The translations under genes were made by a program, and so were the position numbers. The notes beneath the pieces were generated by a model. It did not search any database, was not told the origin of the DNA, and was given only the letters and a program-made list of their open reading frames with translations. 64,000 nucleotides of DNA from Cyclonatronum proteinivorum (lineage in GTDB: Bacteria; Bacteroidota; Rhodothermia; Balneolales; Cyclonatronaceae). The DNA lies in the NCBI RefSeq assembly GCF_003353065.1, contig NZ_CP027806.1:3988501-4052500 (forward strand). The letters are read 5' to 3'. Every line of letters starts with the position of its first letter. The first letter of the stretch is position 1. Shown piece after piece: positions 19,178 through 30,240 of the stretch.

Positions 19178-19582
19178 TTAAATCTGAATAGTCCAGTCTT
19201 CTAATTTTAACGCTGTGATCCGATTGAAATGATTTGTGTTGTTCGTGACCATAATCAAGCCAAATGAAACAGCTGTAGCTCCAATCAGTAGATCAAAATC
19301 ATCAATTATTTTACCAGACTTTTGCAGACGAGCTTTTTCCGATGCATATATGTCCAATGCCGGATAAATTGGCAATATTTGAATGCCGGTCAAAAAGTTT
19401 TCCAACGCTCTATTATTTTTCTGTTTAGCCTGACTTTTTGCTACCCCAAATTTTAATTCAGCCAATGTAATTTCTGAAATAAAACAGTTTTCAGGGCCTA
19501 CTTCCTGAAACTTTGCTTTAAGATCATAAAGCCCTTTAATGAAGTAAACACAGATATTCGTATCCAGAAGATATTGATTCAA
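19178..19582 (-). CDS. vapC: PIN-domain toxin of a VapBC-type module
   Basis: A 134-residue PIN-domain ribonuclease. It opens MNQYLLDTNICVYFIKG with the acidic Asp7, has SEITLAELKFGV with Glu42, and DDFDLLIGATA with Asp97; the closing VTNNTNHFNRI block is also typical. These four places form the Mg-binding site of VapC toxins, which cut tRNA or rRNA to stop translation. The gene overlaps the end of the upstream antitoxin gene by 4 bases (ATGA), the normal arrangement of such pairs. It sits between two giant T9SS genes with a more AT-rich composition than they have, which suggests acquisition. Confidence 0.9.
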   Translation of the reverse strand: MNQYLLDTNICVYFIKGLYDLKAKFQEVGPENCFISEITLAELKFGVAKSQAKQKNNRALENFLTGIQILPIYPALDIYASEKARLQKSGKIIDDFDLLIGATAVSFGLIMVTNNTNHFNRITALKLEDWTIQI

Positions 19583-19836
19583 AACTCATCAATTTTTCTG
19601 TTAAAAGATCTTGCTTGTTTGATGGAACTGATCAATTCTTCGGCACTTTCATTCTTATCCCAACCTCCGAAAGATTTATAAAAATCAGGTTGTTCTTGCT
19701 CAATATCTATTTTTACTGTTTTTGTAAGCTTAGAAATAAGGTCAAGCTTGTTACTAACGCTCATATTTTTCATAAGAGACAAGTAACTATCAATAAGTTT
19801 TGTATTTACATCTGTAGTGTTCATGCCATTCCTCAT
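19579..19836 (-). CDS. Antitoxin partner of the PIN-domain toxin
   Basis: A protein of 85 residues, or 81 from the likelier second methionine (MNTTDVNTKLIDSYLSL) at 19824. It is mostly helical and charged; the segment KNMSVSNKLDLISKLTKTV (about 23-41) may form the dimerisation part, and the C-terminal half (FYKSFGGWDKNESAEELISSIKQARSFNRKI) resembles toxin-binding tails of small antitoxins that accompany PIN toxins in Bacteroidota. No classical AbrB or ribbon-helix-helix motif is obvious. It overlaps the toxin start by 4 bases. Antitoxins of this kind usually repress their own promoter; the upstream 20 bases are AT-rich, but I see no clear operator. Confidence 0.75.
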   Translation of the reverse strand: MRNGMNTTDVNTKLIDSYLSLMKNMSVSNKLDLISKLTKTVKIDIEQEQPDFYKSFGGWDKNESAEELISSIKQARSFNRKIDEF

Positions 19837-19855
19837 AGTTAAAGCTCGATGATGA

Positions 19856-20290
19856 TCTCATTTCAATAAACGAATCGCTTTTCAAACGCTTATACAATTT
19901 AATGAAAAATATGGTCTTAAAGAATTTTTGCCAATGGAGGGGTTGCGACCCGAGTGGCTCTTTAACCACTTATTAAGCTACACACAATATAGCCCCCAAA
20001 ATCATATACGTAAAGAATTATCCATTTATGCTATGCTCGGATACGCATTAAGTTCCGAAATTGACACCCAATGACTTCTATAGCTTGCCTTTTCCGAAGT
20101 CATATGAAGAATTACCGTTACGACTTCAACCTTTTCAATTCTTCAAATTAGACCAATTTCAGCGAAACTCAATCTTCTTACGCAGCTCAGAAATGAAATC
20201 AGAACTATGGCTTTTGGCTATGTCCGTAGGATTGGGATGTTCCGTATTAATACCCTTCTCCATATTATTCAGGCTTAACCCCCTCCCCCC
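19856..20290 (+). pseudogene. Unrecognised gene remnant, apparently frameshifted
   Basis: One frame from about 19856 to 20073 reads like protein (KRIAFQTLIQFNEKYGLKEF, then MEGLRPEWLFNHLLSYTQY and IRKELSIYAMLGYALSSEI) without an ATG start. At its stop a second frame takes over (TPNDFYSLPFPKSYEELPLR ... SSEMKSELWLLAMSVG). The junction fits a single-base frameshift near 20065. It has lower GC than the neighbours. I do not recognise it, and both ends are uncertain. Confidence 0.35.
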
Positions 20291-20331
20291 TAAAACCAAA
20301 ACAGGAACCCAAACTTGCGTTCAGGTTCCTG
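20291..20331 (-). terminator. Terminator of the second giant T9SS gene
   Basis: CAGGAACC (20302-20309) pairs with GGTTCCTG (20324-20331); the minus-strand RNA then runs into TTGGTTTTAG. The sequence is a near copy of the hairpin at 12976-13018, with a changed outer stem. Confidence 0.7.
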
Positions 20332-20425
20332 CGTGGTTCCGGCCGGTAAATTGCCCCTGAACCGGCCGAAGATTCTGATCCGGTCATCCCGCCATTACAG
20401 CGGGGTTCCGGATTTTTTTTGAAGC

Positions 20426-23400
20426 TTATTTCACCAGCATCATTTTGCGGGTTTGGACCATATCGCCGGCTGCAATGCGGTAGATGTACACACCGCTGGA
20501 GAGGCGGGAGGCATCTAAGGTGACGGTGTGCGTGCCTGCGCTTATGCGGCCGTTCACCAGTTGCTCCACGCGCTGACCGAGGAGGTTGAAAACTTCAAGG
20601 CGTACATCCGCGGCTTCGGGCAGGGCGAAGCTGATTTGCGTAGTGGGGTTGAACGGGTTCGGGTAGTTCTGACGCAGCTCGAAGGCAAGCGGCAGGTCGG
20701 TTTCGGGTTCGGTGGAGGTCGGCTGTGTGACAATCAGCTGTCCTGATACGTGGAACAGCTCATTCCAGAACCCGCCGCCCAGCTCATGATAGCCGCCATA
20801 CACGAAGCTGTGGTTTTCCAACCGGAAGCGGGTCGCGAAGTAGTATTCGCCTTCCGGCAGGTGGCTGCCTGCGAGCGCTACAAATTCAGCGCGATCGTCG
20901 TGCATTTGGTTGAAGCTGCCTTCAATCCACACCTGCTCTTCCCAGAAACCGGGGTGCATGTTTTCGGTGTGGAAGCCGACCCACATTTGGATGGGCGCAT
21001 CGTGGAGATCAAGATTTTCATCCATCGCCTGCACCTGACCGTGAATGTGGAAGTTCTCCCCCTGAGCTATTTCGGCGAAGCTGGGATCGGCAAGGTTGGC
21101 CCAGCGCAGCCCGCTTTCGCTTTCGGTAACGGTGAGGGTGACCGGAATCTCGGTCAGGGGCGTAAGCGGGGAGTTAGTGCTGATACGAAGCGTTACGGCG
21201 TACGCACCCGGCTCGAGGTCGGTCGCATCAACCATCAGGGTGACTTCCTGCGAAGCATCGGGGGCGATCACGCCCTGCGTTGGATTTGCCGCGAGGAAGT
21301 TAATCATGGCACCTTCAATCCTGAAGTTCAGGTTGGCCGAGGATGGATTCACGTAATTATTGATGTCGGTCCAGTCCGTTATTCCAAAACTGAAGAAATC
21401 ACTGGGGTCAATAATTTGGGCATCTCCTTCGCCCTGATTGCTGACCAGCTGATACCAGAGCGGATCTCCATTGGGGATGACCGGAGCTACAATCAGCCAG
21501 TACCGGCCTTCGCCGAGAAGTAAGGGTTCGCCCACCGCGTCAACGAGATCGAGCATCAGGCGGGAGGTGGTGAAATTCGGGTCTTCCTGATCGGGCTCAA
21601 GCACGCCAAGGCCGGGTGTGCCGAAATCGCCGGTAAAGCTGAATACCGGGGCTTCGCCGCCGCCCGCGGGATGGCCTGCCGGGCGACCGTTGTCATCATT
21701 GTAGATGAAGAAGCGGGCGCCGGTTGCAACTTCATCAAGGCGCAGGCTGTGGCCTATGGTGGAACCTTCCGCGCTGATCCGCTGCACAAGGGCCGCGCCC
21801 TGAATGTGGAAATCATCTGCGGAGTAGACCCCGGTTCCGTTGGAAAAATCGGTACTTACAATGGCTTCGGACTGTGATGGTGCCTGCTCCCAGATCACTT
21901 CCAGGGTGTTCATCAGCGCTGCGTTGCCAGATGAAGCCGGACGCTGCTGCGCTGTGCGGGCAAAGCCCTGACGCGCCTGAATCAGCTCATTCAGATGCAA
22001 CACGGAGCGGTTGGCTGACTCTGCGGCGCTCACTTCCCCGAATCCACCAAGCTGAACCGGACGCTCGCTGCCGTCAGGCATTTGAAGCGAAAGCAGGCTG
22101 TATTCGAGATCCGCATCGCCGGTGTTGGACAGCGTGATTGTGGAAGTCGTCATCTCGTTTTGGGGCAGTTCGAAATCAAGGGGTGTGGTATCTACGGTAA
22201 GGATACCGGGCTCGCTTGCCACCGCGCTGAGCGCCACGAGGACATCACCCGAAACCGCGTTGCTCTCTACAATTAATTCACCGGTGAAGCTGCCGCTTGT
22301 TGTGGCGTCGAAGGTAACGCTTACGGCAGCGCTGTTTCCGGCGGCAAGGCTGAAGCCGGTTGCTTCGGTCGAGAAGCCTTCCCCGCTTATGTCAATGCCG
22401 CTGATTTCCACAACATCGGTGCCCGTGTTCGTGAGCACGACGGCAAGTTCGCGGCTTGTGCCGTTGAAGACGGTCCCAAAATCGAGCTCCGGACTTTCAG
22501 CGGCCAGATCGGGCTGACCCGCAACAGTGAGCTCGCCTTCTATGGTGAACTGCGGGTTGAGGGGATCGTTGGTCAGCAACAGGAGTGCGTCGGTGTAAGT
22601 GCCGGCGATCAGCTCAAGGGTGGAGACTTCCAGGGCAACCGTCGTGCTGCTGCCCGGCGCGAGGGTGCCGCTTGCTTCGCTTGCGCCGGTAAAGAACGCA
22701 GCGGAATTGCCGAGTCCGCCCAGCACAATTTCACCGGACCAAACACCGAAGTCATGTGACAGCCAGGCGTTTCCGACCCAGATGTACACGTCTTCAAACG
22801 CAAAGGGTTCGGGGAAGGAAATTGCGGTCTGAACAGCGGTGCCGGGCGTAGATGAGTTTCCGGCATTCCAGCTGAAGCGGCGGTCGAAGGGTGCATAGCT
22901 GAGCGTGCCGCCGACCTGCAGCAAGATGTCGCCGCCATGTGCAACAGGCAGCTCGGGTGTGCTTGTGATCAGGACCGCAAGGTCGCTCGCCCAGGTTACG
23001 CCGCTTGATTCATCAAGCACAAAATCTGCAATAACTTGCTCGAGGGTGCCGCTTACCGCTTCGCCAATCAGGGTGAAATCGCCGCCTTCAGCAAAGAAAC
23101 CATCCATTTCAATCAGAAAGCCATCCGGTGCGGAAGTCAGCTGCGTGCTGTTTTCGTCTTCGGCAAAACGCTGCTGCGCCTGTGCAAGGGCTTCCTCATG
23201 AAGCGGACTCAGGCGACCGGCTGCCGCTTCAGCAACCAGCATACGGTCACGGATAAAGGACTGATTTTCTTTCGTAAGTAGCTGTGCGGGCGGGAAGCTT
23301 GTACGGGATAGCTCCGAAGCTTCACCCGCGAGCATAGCGCGATTCTGGGCTGCAGAACGCTCCGCTGCCTGAAAGCGCGGGAAGCTGAAATCCAGCGGAC

Positions 23401-26125
23401 CGCTGCCGCTGTTTTCAATCTCAAGGCTCACCGTCGTGCTGTCGCCGGCGTCGAGGCCCAGCTCAAAACTGAGCGGGCTAACGGCTGCAAGCGGACGCGC
23501 CGCAACTTCGGTGGTGAGCGCTATTTCAAAGGCGGGGTTCTCGGGGTCGTTGGTTGCAAAGCTGAGGGTGCCCAGATTGGGACCAAGCTCGGACGAGCTG
23601 AAGCTGACTTCCACTGCAAGCATGCCGAACGGATCAATTTGCGCGCTCTCTAAGGTGAGCCCGAAGCCGGTACCTTCCAGGACAAAATCACTGAGCTCAA
23701 GAAATCCGGTACCAGTGTTCATAACCGTAAAAGCGGCGGTGGCTTCATCCCCTTCAAAGACCGTCCCGAAATCAACTTCTGTGCTGCTCACGGCTGCGGA
23801 GGGGGTGCCGTCAACGCTCAGCATGATTTCATAGGCTGATGTGCCGCTGAGCGGATCGTTGCTGTTGATGGTGAGGAAACCGGAAAAGGTGCCGGCTACA
23901 AGTTCTTCCGCAGAGAGGTCGAGTAGAATTTCCGCAGCACCGCCGGAGGGAACCGTACCTGAAGCCGGACTGACCGCAGTGATGAAATCGGGGGTTGCGG
24001 TCGTAAATGACGCAAGTTCGATGGTACCATTCCAGACGGCCTGACCACCACTTCCAAACCCGTGACCGATGAACAGATAAACGGATTCCATCGGGAATGG
24101 CTCAGGTGTAAAGATGTTCACGAAAACCGGGGTACCAGGCTGACTGCTGGAGCCAGTCTGCCAGCCAAAGCGGTTCGCTGCAAAAAAATCCGTACCGCCC
24201 AGCTGGAAGATGAAATCATCCGGGTTGCTGAAATCCGGGTTGGCCGTATTCGCGAACAACAAGGTGAGGTCGCTGGCAAAGGTTGCACCGCTGCTTTCGG
24301 TCATCACAAAATCAGCAAAAACAGAAATGAGGTCACCGGTCAGCTCACCGGATACCCGTGAGAAGGAGAGCGGTGCCGGACTGAAATCTTCCATGGTGAT
24401 CAGGAAGGTATCTTCGGCCGGAACGTCGTTCTGAGGTTCTGCTGCCGTGAACTGATCATTTGTGAAATCAGCTTGTGCGGCGTCAAGAATACGCTGCGTG
24501 GCTTCAGGCAGCTCGCTGATGAGGCCGCTTTCCCGGGCATGAAGCATGGCGCGGGCGTCGAGGTAAGCGGGGGAAAGCGCAGAAGTGAAATTGCGGTTAG
24601 CAAAGACGTCGCCGGGACCGCGAACAAGCCGCTGCGCGCTGTCAAAAGCGGGCATGCTGAAGGTGAGCTCGCCTTCACCCGTATTTTCGATAAAGAAGGA
24701 AGCCGTACCTGTTTCGCCTGCATTCAGGGCTGTGGTCAGGACATCAGGGTTGAAGCCGATAAGCGGGGTGTTTACGCCATTTGCGCTTAATGCTACATCT
24801 ATGATCGGATTTTCCGGGTCGTTGGTCGTAAGGCTGAGGGTGCCGCTTTGAGCACCGGCGGCAGCTGCGGTGAAGCTTACGGAGACCTGCGCAGCTGTGG
24901 AGGGCGCAATTTCCAGGGCGCTGACTTCGGTCGTGAATGCCGGGTTGTCGACGGAGAAATCGGCGGCAGTGAGCACATCTATGCCGGTGTTCGTGAGGGT
25001 GAAGCTGAGGGTGCGGGTGTCTGAGACAAACACATCCCCGAAATCAAGCGCGTCGGGCGTGACGGTTGCAGCCGGGTTGCCTTCAACGGTCAGGATGGCG
25101 GGAATTTCGGTTTCGGTTGCGCTGTCGCCGGTGAGCATTGTGAGGGTGTCTTCGTAGGTACCGGCAAGGCGATCTCCTGAGGCAAACTGTGCTTCAATGC
25201 CTGCACTCTCACCCGGGGCGAGAACGCCGGAAGCCGGGCTCACCGCGGAGATGAACATGGGCTGTGCGTCGAGGCCTTCGAGCACCACTTCGCCGCTCCA
25301 CTGCCCGTCGTCATTCCAGGCGTTGCCTATCCAAACGTACAGCTCATCAAGCTCAAGCGGCGAATCAAACGTGATCTGCTCGATGACCGGATTGTTTCCA
25401 AAGCCCATTCCCCACTGTATGTGTCCCAGCTGCGGATTGAGCGAAATGCTGTTGCCACCCAGCTGATACATGACGGTAGCTGTTTCGAAATCCGGGCCGT
25501 CGGTAAACAGAATGGCAAAATCGTTGCTCCAGGTTAGCGCGTTGCCAACATCCAGGACAAAATCGGCACTGTAGCCCGTCCAGTTGCCGGAAACCGGTAT
25601 TTCGGAATACAGCACAAACTGAAATCCACCCAGGGCAAGTTGTTCAAAAGTAACGGGATAGCCTTGGGTGCCTGCATGAGGTTCACTGCCTTCATTTGGG
25701 ACTGTTCGATCCGCGGCTTCTGCTTCAAAGCCGGCAATAAGCTGCTGCTGAGCGGGCGTGGGGGAAGTCAGCTCACCGCTCAGCCAGCTTTGCAGGGTTT
25801 GGCGTTGCTGCCGCTGTTCTTCACTGATGGCAGCGGTGAAGGTAGAGGAAAGGGCGCTTACATCCCCGCGCAGCAAAGCGGGGCGCCCGCTGCTCTCGTA
25901 TCCCGGAAAAAGGAAGCTGAGCGGCTCTGCGGTGTTGTTGGTAAGGGTGAAATTTACCGGCCCGGAGGCATTGCCGGGCAGGGTGATTTCGAGACTGGCC
26001 GGGTCAACGGTCAGTCCGTTTTGAGCCTTCAGGGGCAGGGCTCCCATAACAAACAGTGCACAAAAGAGCGCGGCAAACAAAAGCCGTCTGCCAGGCGGTG
26101 CGACATACATTAAAGCTGTTTTCAT
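20426..26125 (-). CDS. Giant T9SS cargo protein with choice-of-anchor D repeats
   Basis: 1899 residues. The N-terminus [20 protein letters not shown] with a hydrophobic core and ALPLKAQ gives a signal peptide of about 35 residues. The mature part contains three long modules. Each has a beta-sandwich region (ADFVxxESSGxTxASDLxxL ... QLGG ... VYIWVGNAW ... WSGEIxLGGL) followed by an anchor-D/ASH-like domain (LDFGTVFNG ... [10 protein letters not shown] ... VSFxA ... SNDPENP). A fourth, different region ([15 protein letters not shown] ... [13 protein letters not shown]) comes before the last 230 residues. These include a conserved beta domain and a T9SS type A sorting domain ([20 protein letters not shown] ... 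[12 protein letters not shown] ... SSGVYIYRI). Export through the T9SS to the surface or medium is therefore likely; an adhesive or matrix role is only inferred. It is a tandem paralogue of the broken gene at 13112-18820. Confidence 0.9.
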   Translation of the reverse strand: MKTALMYVAPPGRRLLFAALFCALFVMGALPLKAQNGLTVDPASLEITLPGNASGPVNFTLTNNTAEPLSFLFPGYESSGRPALLRGDVSALSSTFTAAISEEQRQQRQTLQSWLSGELTSPTPAQQQLIAGFEAEAADRTVPNEGSEPHAGTQGYPVTFEQLALGGFQFVLYSEIPVSGNWTGYSADFVLDVGNALTWSNDFAILFTDGPDFETATVMYQLGGNSISLNPQLGHIQWGMGFGNNPVIEQITFDSPLELDELYVWIGNAWNDDGQWSGEVVLEGLDAQPMFISAVSPASGVLAPGESAGIEAQFASGDRLAGTYEDTLTMLTGDSATETEIPAILTVEGNPAATVTPDALDFGDVFVSDTRTLSFTLTNTGIDVLTAADFSVDNPAFTTEVSALEIAPSTAAQVSVSFTAAAAGAQSGTLSLTTNDPENPIIDVALSANGVNTPLIGFNPDVLTTALNAGETGTASFFIENTGEGELTFSMPAFDSAQRLVRGPGDVFANRNFTSALSPAYLDARAMLHARESGLISELPEATQRILDAAQADFTNDQFTAAEPQNDVPAEDTFLITMEDFSPAPLSFSRVSGELTGDLISVFADFVMTESSGATFASDLTLLFANTANPDFSNPDDFIFQLGGTDFFAANRFGWQTGSSSQPGTPVFVNIFTPEPFPMESVYLFIGHGFGSGGQAVWNGTIELASFTTATPDFITAVSPASGTVPSGGAAEILLDLSAEELVAGTFSGFLTINSNDPLSGTSAYEIMLSVDGTPSAAVSSTEVDFGTVFEGDEATAAFTVMNTGTGFLELSDFVLEGTGFGLTLESAQIDPFGMLAVEVSFSSSELGPNLGTLSFATNDPENPAFEIALTTEVAARPLAAVSPLSFELGLDAGDSTTVSLEIENSGSGPLDFSFPRFQAAERSAAQNRAMLAGEASELSRTSFPPAQLLTKENQSFIRDRMLVAEAAAGRLSPLHEEALAQAQQRFAEDENSTQLTSAPDGFLIEMDGFFAEGGDFTLIGEAVSGTLEQVIADFVLDESSGVTWASDLAVLITSTPELPVAHGGDILLQVGGTLSYAPFDRRFSWNAGNSSTPGTAVQTAISFPEPFAFEDVYIWVGNAWLSHDFGVWSGEIVLGGLGNSAAFFTGASEASGTLAPGSSTTVALEVSTLELIAGTYTDALLLLTNDPLNPQFTIEGELTVAGQPDLAAESPELDFGTVFNGTSRELAVVLTNTGTDVVEISGIDISGEGFSTEATGFSLAAGNSAAVSVTFDATTSGSFTGELIVESNAVSGDVLVALSAVASEPGILTVDTTPLDFELPQNEMTTSTITLSNTGDADLEYSLLSLQMPDGSERPVQLGGFGEVSAAESANRSVLHLNELIQARQGFARTAQQRPASSGNAALMNTLEVIWEQAPSQSEAIVSTDFSNGTGVYSADDFHIQGAALVQRISAEGSTIGHSLRLDEVATGARFFIYNDDNGRPAGHPAGGGEAPVFSFTGDFGTPGLGVLEPDQEDPNFTTSRLMLDLVDAVGEPLLLGEGRYWLIVAPVIPNGDPLWYQLVSNQGEGDAQIIDPSDFFSFGITDWTDINNYVNPSSANLNFRIEGAMINFLAANPTQGVIAPDASQEVTLMVDATDLEPGAYAVTLRISTNSPLTPLTEIPVTLTVTESESGLRWANLADPSFAEIAQGENFHIHGQVQAMDENLDLHDAPIQMWVGFHTENMHPGFWEEQVWIEGSFNQMHDDRAEFVALAGSHLPEGEYYFATRFRLENHSFVYGGYHELGGGFWNELFHVSGQLIVTQPTSTEPETDLPLAFELRQNYPNPFNPTTQISFALPEAADVRLEVFNLLGQRVEQLVNGRISAGTHTVTLDASRLSSGVYIYRIAAGDMVQTRKMMLVK

Positions 26126-26357
26126 ATAGATTTTAAGTTGTTGGAACAGGTATAGTTAGCGGAGCAATCATACAATTAACACCAAAGGTTTCCCGGGTAC
26201 CTACCTTTGTTAAAAAAAAGTGAAGAAAAAGTTCCCTTATATATATCGCGTCAGAACAGCATGGCTGCCCCGCGCTGTTCCGCTTGTGTCTGATGGCTTT
26301 GCGTAAAGAAAACAGAAAGCGATGTTGGTTGGGCGCGGGCATTTTTTAGCTGCGCAG

Positions 26358-26449
26358 AATCCAAAAAGCAACGCATTCATCTTAGGCTTGGGGACCCGGA
26401 GTCTGTCGCCCAAACTCCTGATGTTCACGAAGTTTTACCCAAAAAAAAA
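26358..26449 (-). repeat. 3'-end two-hairpin element, copy 1 (behind hemD)
   Basis: Read on the minus strand it begins directly after the hemD terminator T-tract: TTTGGGTAAAACTTCGTGAA, then CATCAGGAGTTTGGGCG, then CCCCAAGCCTAAG and a TTGCTTTTTGG end. Hairpin 1 is AAACTTC/GGAGTTT, hairpin 2 GTTTGGG/CCCCAAGC. Other copies are at 34651, 37739 and 57733. Confidence 0.75.
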
Positions 26450-26479
26450 CCGCGAACAGGCGAATGCGGGTTAGCCTGT
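26441..26479 (-). terminator. Terminator overlapping the end of hemD
   Basis: ACAGGC (26456-26461) pairs with GCCTGT (26474-26479); on the minus strand the stem is followed by TCGCGG and nine T. One arm lies in the last hemD codons, and the stop codon is in the loop. Confidence 0.6.
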
Positions 26480-27229
26480 GAGGTTTTGCAGGGCTTGGGT
26501 GAGGCGTTCGGGTTTGTCGGGGTGCCAGGGCAGGAGGGCGGTGGTGCGGAGGCCGAGGTGCTGCAGGCGGGCTTCGGTTTTGCGGTGCAGGGGGATGAAG
26601 GTGTAGCGGTCGAGCTGCGCGTCGGGGAAGGCGACCAGAAATTGGGTGAGGGTGCCCGGCTCGTGCAGGAGGACGTATTCGGCGGGATAGCTGCCATCGT
26701 AGAATTTCCGGCGGATGTCGTCGAGTTCCTGCTTCGGGAAGGGCGCGATCTCGTACATGCGGAGGTAGCGCGATTCGTATTTAAGCTCGGCGAGGAATTC
26801 GGGGATTTCTTCGGACTCCGGATCTACGCAGGGGGTGAGAACGGGACCCGTGCGGTTGAGGCGCAGGAAGAATTCGACCATATCAATACTGCGGTCGCCG
26901 GGGGATTGCAGCACGGGAAGTCCGGCGCCGTCGAGGAGGCGAAAACTGCGCACATCCATCACGAAATGTACGACCTGAGATTTGAGGATGGACTCGTTTT
27001 CTTCATCCATGAGCGCGAGAAATTTCTCGGCATTGCCTTCGCGGCTGTGGACCATGTTTTCGATGGCGTGGGTTTTGAGCGCGTAGGTGAGGTCGGCCGG
27101 CTCCGCGGTTTTGGTCAGCTGCATGACCGGGAGTTCGAGCGGATTGAGGCCTGCTTCGTACACGGCCCTGGCAAAGGGCGCGATGTAGGTGAGGTTTCCG
27201 GTGAGCAAAACAGTGCGGGAAGCGTCCAT
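26471..27229 (-). CDS. hemD: Uroporphyrinogen-III synthase family protein
   Basis: A 252-residue protein that should cyclise hydroxymethylbilane to uroporphyrinogen III in haem/tetrapyrrole synthesis. Features of the HemD fold: an N-terminal TVLLTGNLTYIAPFARAVYEAGLNPLELPVMQL, the typical opening of domain 1, and a long second domain. Sequence conservation in this family is low, and the canonical motifs are only partly recognisable; some parts (DVRSFRLLDGAGLPVLQSPG) differ from well-studied enzymes. No other haem genes are adjacent in the window. A two-hairpin repeat follows the terminator. The family call is likely, the exact reaction somewhat less sure. Confidence 0.6.
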   Translation of the reverse strand: MDASRTVLLTGNLTYIAPFARAVYEAGLNPLELPVMQLTKTAEPADLTYALKTHAIENMVHSREGNAEKFLALMDEENESILKSQVVHFVMDVRSFRLLDGAGLPVLQSPGDRSIDMVEFFLRLNRTGPVLTPCVDPESEEIPEFLAELKYESRYLRMYEIAPFPKQELDDIRRKFYDGSYPAEYVLLHEPGTLTQFLVAFPDAQLDRYTFIPLHRKTEARLQHLGLRTTALLPWHPDKPERLTQALQNLTG

Positions 27230-27481
27230 CGGTGGAATAAGTAAAGTTTTGAGGGTTGCGGTATGTGCCGGTCAGGGCAGGGCAGGGCAGGAATTTAAAG
27301 TACGGCTAAAGGGCGGGCTTCCCCAAAAACAGTTGTGTCGCAGGGCATTTTGACGGCCCTGCCTGAAGGACTTGGCGGCGGAACGTAAGTCAGGCGGGCG
27401 GGTTAAAGGCATTTATAAAAGCCGTGTGTTAGTGTTATTTTAACCCTTTCCCGAATGACCCTACTTCTGATCCCTTCCGCT

Positions 27482-29842
27482 ATGCGCATTTCCCCTTTCT
27501 CTCTTGTTTTGTTTTTCATTCTGCTGACCGCCTTCAGCCTGTTGCCGCTGCGCGGTCAGGCGCAGGAAATCGGGGACTGGCGACCGGAGACTTCCTTCAC
27601 CCGCACGACTGATGTGGTGCAGGATCGCGACGGCGCGTTTTGGGTGGCAACGGATGGAGGGCTGTACCGCTGGCTTCCCGGCGGCGGGGGCTCGCTGGAA
27701 ACGCTGACTTCACTCGACGGCATGTACCGCCTGAGCGCGACCGCCATCGCCTATGATGAAGCGCGCCATCAGTTGTGGCTGGGCTTCAACGACGGCACCC
27801 TTCAAAGCCTGGATTTGCAGCGGTTTCAGTTCCGCACGCTCAGCGACATCACGCGGAATCAGAGCTTCAGCAACAAGCGGATCAATCAGCTGCAGGTCAT
27901 CGGGGATGAGCTTTTTGTGGCGGCGCAGTTTGGTATCGTGGTGTTTGATACGCGCAACGGGCTGGTGCGGGACAGCTATGTGAATCTCGGGCGCTTCAGC
28001 CGGGGCACGGCGGTGAATGCCTTTCAGGTTGAAGGGGACATGATCTATGCGGCAACGGCTTCCGGCATTGCCGCAGGGAATCTGAATGAGGCGCTGGCGG
28101 TGCCGCAAAACTGGGATAATTCGGATGGTCAGGGCAATATCGGGACGCTCACGCAGGAAGTCAGCGCCATCGCGACGTACGCGGATCAGCTTTTTGCCGG
28201 CACGGGTTCCGGCAACTTTGCACGGGCGTTGGACGGCGGTGAGTGGTCCGAGACCAATGCGTTTACAGGCAATGTGGAGCGGTTTCGGTCGAATGCGTCG
28301 GGCGCGCTGCTGGCTGTTGCGGAGTCCGCCCTAACGGTGCTCGAAGCCGATGGTCTCCGAAGCACGCACACCGTAGCCCGGGAAACCCATCTGACCGGCT
28401 TTTTTGATGATGAAGTCACCCCTTCCCTTCTGCTGGCGGGCACGCGTGAAAGCGGACTTGCGGTGAAGACTGACCTGAGCGGGGATTTTGATTTTATCCG
28501 GCCTTCCGGACCGGATCTCAACTTTTTTATCCGCTTCCGGATGGATGGGGATGAGATGATTGCGGCTTCTACTTCCGCGCCGGGTCAGCGCGGGGTGCCG
28601 CTCAACAATGCGGGCTACTACATTTTCCGGAACGGCGAATGGGTAAGCTTTAACAGGCGCACCAATGCGCAGCTCGACAGTTTTAATTTCAACAGCGTGT
28701 ACCGGGCGGCGATTACAGAAAACTATTACGTATTCGGCAGCTTCGGACGCGGCATTGCGGTGCACAACAAACAAACCGATGAGATCCGGCTGTTTAATGC
28801 CACGAACAGTCCGCTGCCCGGCCTTACGGCCACTGATCCGTTCACTGTTGTGGGCGGCATTGATCGGGACGCGGACGGCAACATCTGGATTGCGATGGCA
28901 CGGGGCGACGGCGACCGGCTCATCCGGCTTGATCCTGAAACCGAGGAATGGCTGACCTTCCCGGTGCCGGACAATGCGGGCGCGGATCGATACCTTGACA
29001 TTTACATAGATCGCGGTGGTCAGAAATGGCTGCCGCTGCAAACGGGCACCGGCGGCGGGGGTGGCGTATTTGTGAACCGGGTTGAGGCCGACGGAACGCA
29101 GACCGGCATCCGGCTCACGACCGCACAGAATCAGGGCAATCTGCCGAATGATCTGGTGCAGGCCGTAGTGCAGGATCGCCGGGGTGAAATCTGGGTCGGC
29201 ACGGGCCGGGGCGTGGCACGCTTCCTGTTTCCGGACCGCATCATAGACGGCACCGCACAGGACCGTCAGGCAAGTTTTCTCATCAATGCGGATCCGGACG
29301 CCGATTCTCCCTTCCTGCTGCGCGATGTAAACGCGACAAGCATTGCCGTAGACGCCGCCAACCAAAAGTGGATCGGTACGCAGGGCGACGGACTTTATCT
29401 CGTGGATGAACAGGGCCGGAACATTCTGCGGCACTTCACAACAGCCAACAGTCCGCTGTTTTCCAACACCATTGTGGATGTTGCGGTAGATGAGCGGAGC
29501 GGCACCGTTTTTATTGCGACGGACGAAGGCCTGCTGACTTTTGTGGACACCCCGCGCACGGCAGGGCGTCAGATGGATGATTTATTCGTGTATCCCAACC
29601 CCTTCCGCTACAATCAGCACTCCGGCAACATGATTATTGAAGGCCTCACCGACGCAACCCTGATTTCGGTGATTACCGTTGACGGTCGCCTGATTAACCG
29701 CATCAACGCCCGCAGCGGCCGCGCCGAATGGAACGTACGCGATTTCAATGGGAATGAGGTCAGTAGCGGCGTTTACATGATTATCGCCAACGACGTGAAC
29801 GGGAATGAACGCGGGGTTGGTAAGGCGGTGATTATCCGGTAA
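27482..29842 (+). CDS. porZ: PorZ-like two-propeller protein of the type IX secretion system
   Basis: From the ATG at 27482 the protein has 786 residues and starts with a clear signal peptide (MRISPFSLVLFFILLTAFSL ... GQAQ); an ATG 27 bases upstream adds nine residues and fits a leader less well. The body consists of beta-propeller repeats of the two-component-regulator type (DRDGAFWVATDGGLYRW, DADGNIWIAMARGDG, DRRGEIWVGTGRGVARF, DAANQKWIGTQGDGLYL). The C-terminus has a sorting-domain-like beta sandwich (DLFVYPNPFRYNQHSGNMII ... NGNEVSSGVYMIIA). PorZ of Porphyromonas has the same order and almost the same length, and helps present A-LPS to the sortase for cargo anchoring. The presence of T9SS cargo in this window supports the assignment. 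A generic secreted propeller protein is the alternative. Confidence 0.7.
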   Translation: MRISPFSLVLFFILLTAFSLLPLRGQAQEIGDWRPETSFTRTTDVVQDRDGAFWVATDGGLYRWLPGGGGSLETLTSLDGMYRLSATAIAYDEARHQLWLGFNDGTLQSLDLQRFQFRTLSDITRNQSFSNKRINQLQVIGDELFVAAQFGIVVFDTRNGLVRDSYVNLGRFSRGTAVNAFQVEGDMIYAATASGIAAGNLNEALAVPQNWDNSDGQGNIGTLTQEVSAIATYADQLFAGTGSGNFARALDGGEWSETNAFTGNVERFRSNASGALLAVAESALTVLEADGLRSTHTVARETHLTGFFDDEVTPSLLLAGTRESGLAVKTDLSGDFDFIRPSGPDLNFFIRFRMDGDEMIAASTSAPGQRGVPLNNAGYYIFRNGEWVSFNRRTNAQLDSFNFNSVYRAAITENYYVFGSFGRGIAVHNKQTDEIRLFNATNSPLPGLTATDPFTVVGGIDRDADGNIWIAMARGDGDRLIRLDPETEEWLTFPVPDNAGADRYLDIYIDRGGQKWLPLQTGTGGGGGVFVNRVEADGTQTGIRLTTAQNQGNLPNDLVQAVVQDRRGEIWVGTGRGVARFLFPDRIIDGTAQDRQASFLINADPDADSPFLLRDVNATSIAVDAANQKWIGTQGDGLYLVDEQGRNILRHFTTANSPLFSNTIVDVAVDERSGTVFIATDEGLLTFVDTPRTAGRQMDDLFVYPNPFRYNQHSGNMIIEGLTDATLISVITVDGRLINRINARSGRAEWNVRDFNGNEVSSGVYMIIANDVNGNERGVGKAVIIR

Positions 29843-29894
29843 AAATGGAATCGGGGCGCGTATTTCGGTTTTTTCGAAATACCGTACTGTCGGG

Positions 29895-30110
29895 GCAACC
29901 GTTGGGGCGACCCTTGTGGTCGCCCCCGGATCTGATCACCACCCGATGGTTGCGTTTCGAACGATGGGCTTTGAATGATTACGCGGATTATGTCCGATTT
30001 GAAACGCGCATCCGGGGTGTTTTTCATGCATCCCGGGCGACCACGAGGGTCCAGGGCGACCACGAGTCCATGGCGACGACGAGTCCAGGGCGACCACGAG
30101 GGTCGCCCCT
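29895..30110. repeat. Clustered GGGCGACC hairpin repeats
   Basis: GGGGCGACCCTTGTGGTCGCCCC-type hairpins at about 29901-29925 and GGGCGACCACGAG units four times at about 30036-30108, the last closed by GGTCGCCC into a perfect stem. The region between porZ and trxB holds no gene; the reading frames in it are by-products of these repeats. Confidence 0.7.
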
Positions 30111-30240
30111 ACGGTTTCCGTATTCGAATATTGGGGCGAATTCGGATGTTCGGGTTTGTTCGCGCATCCATGGCCGTCGCGGGGATTCGCGGCGGCGGTT
30201 TCGGTTTCAACGCACATTGGGGGGGATATCCCCTATAACC

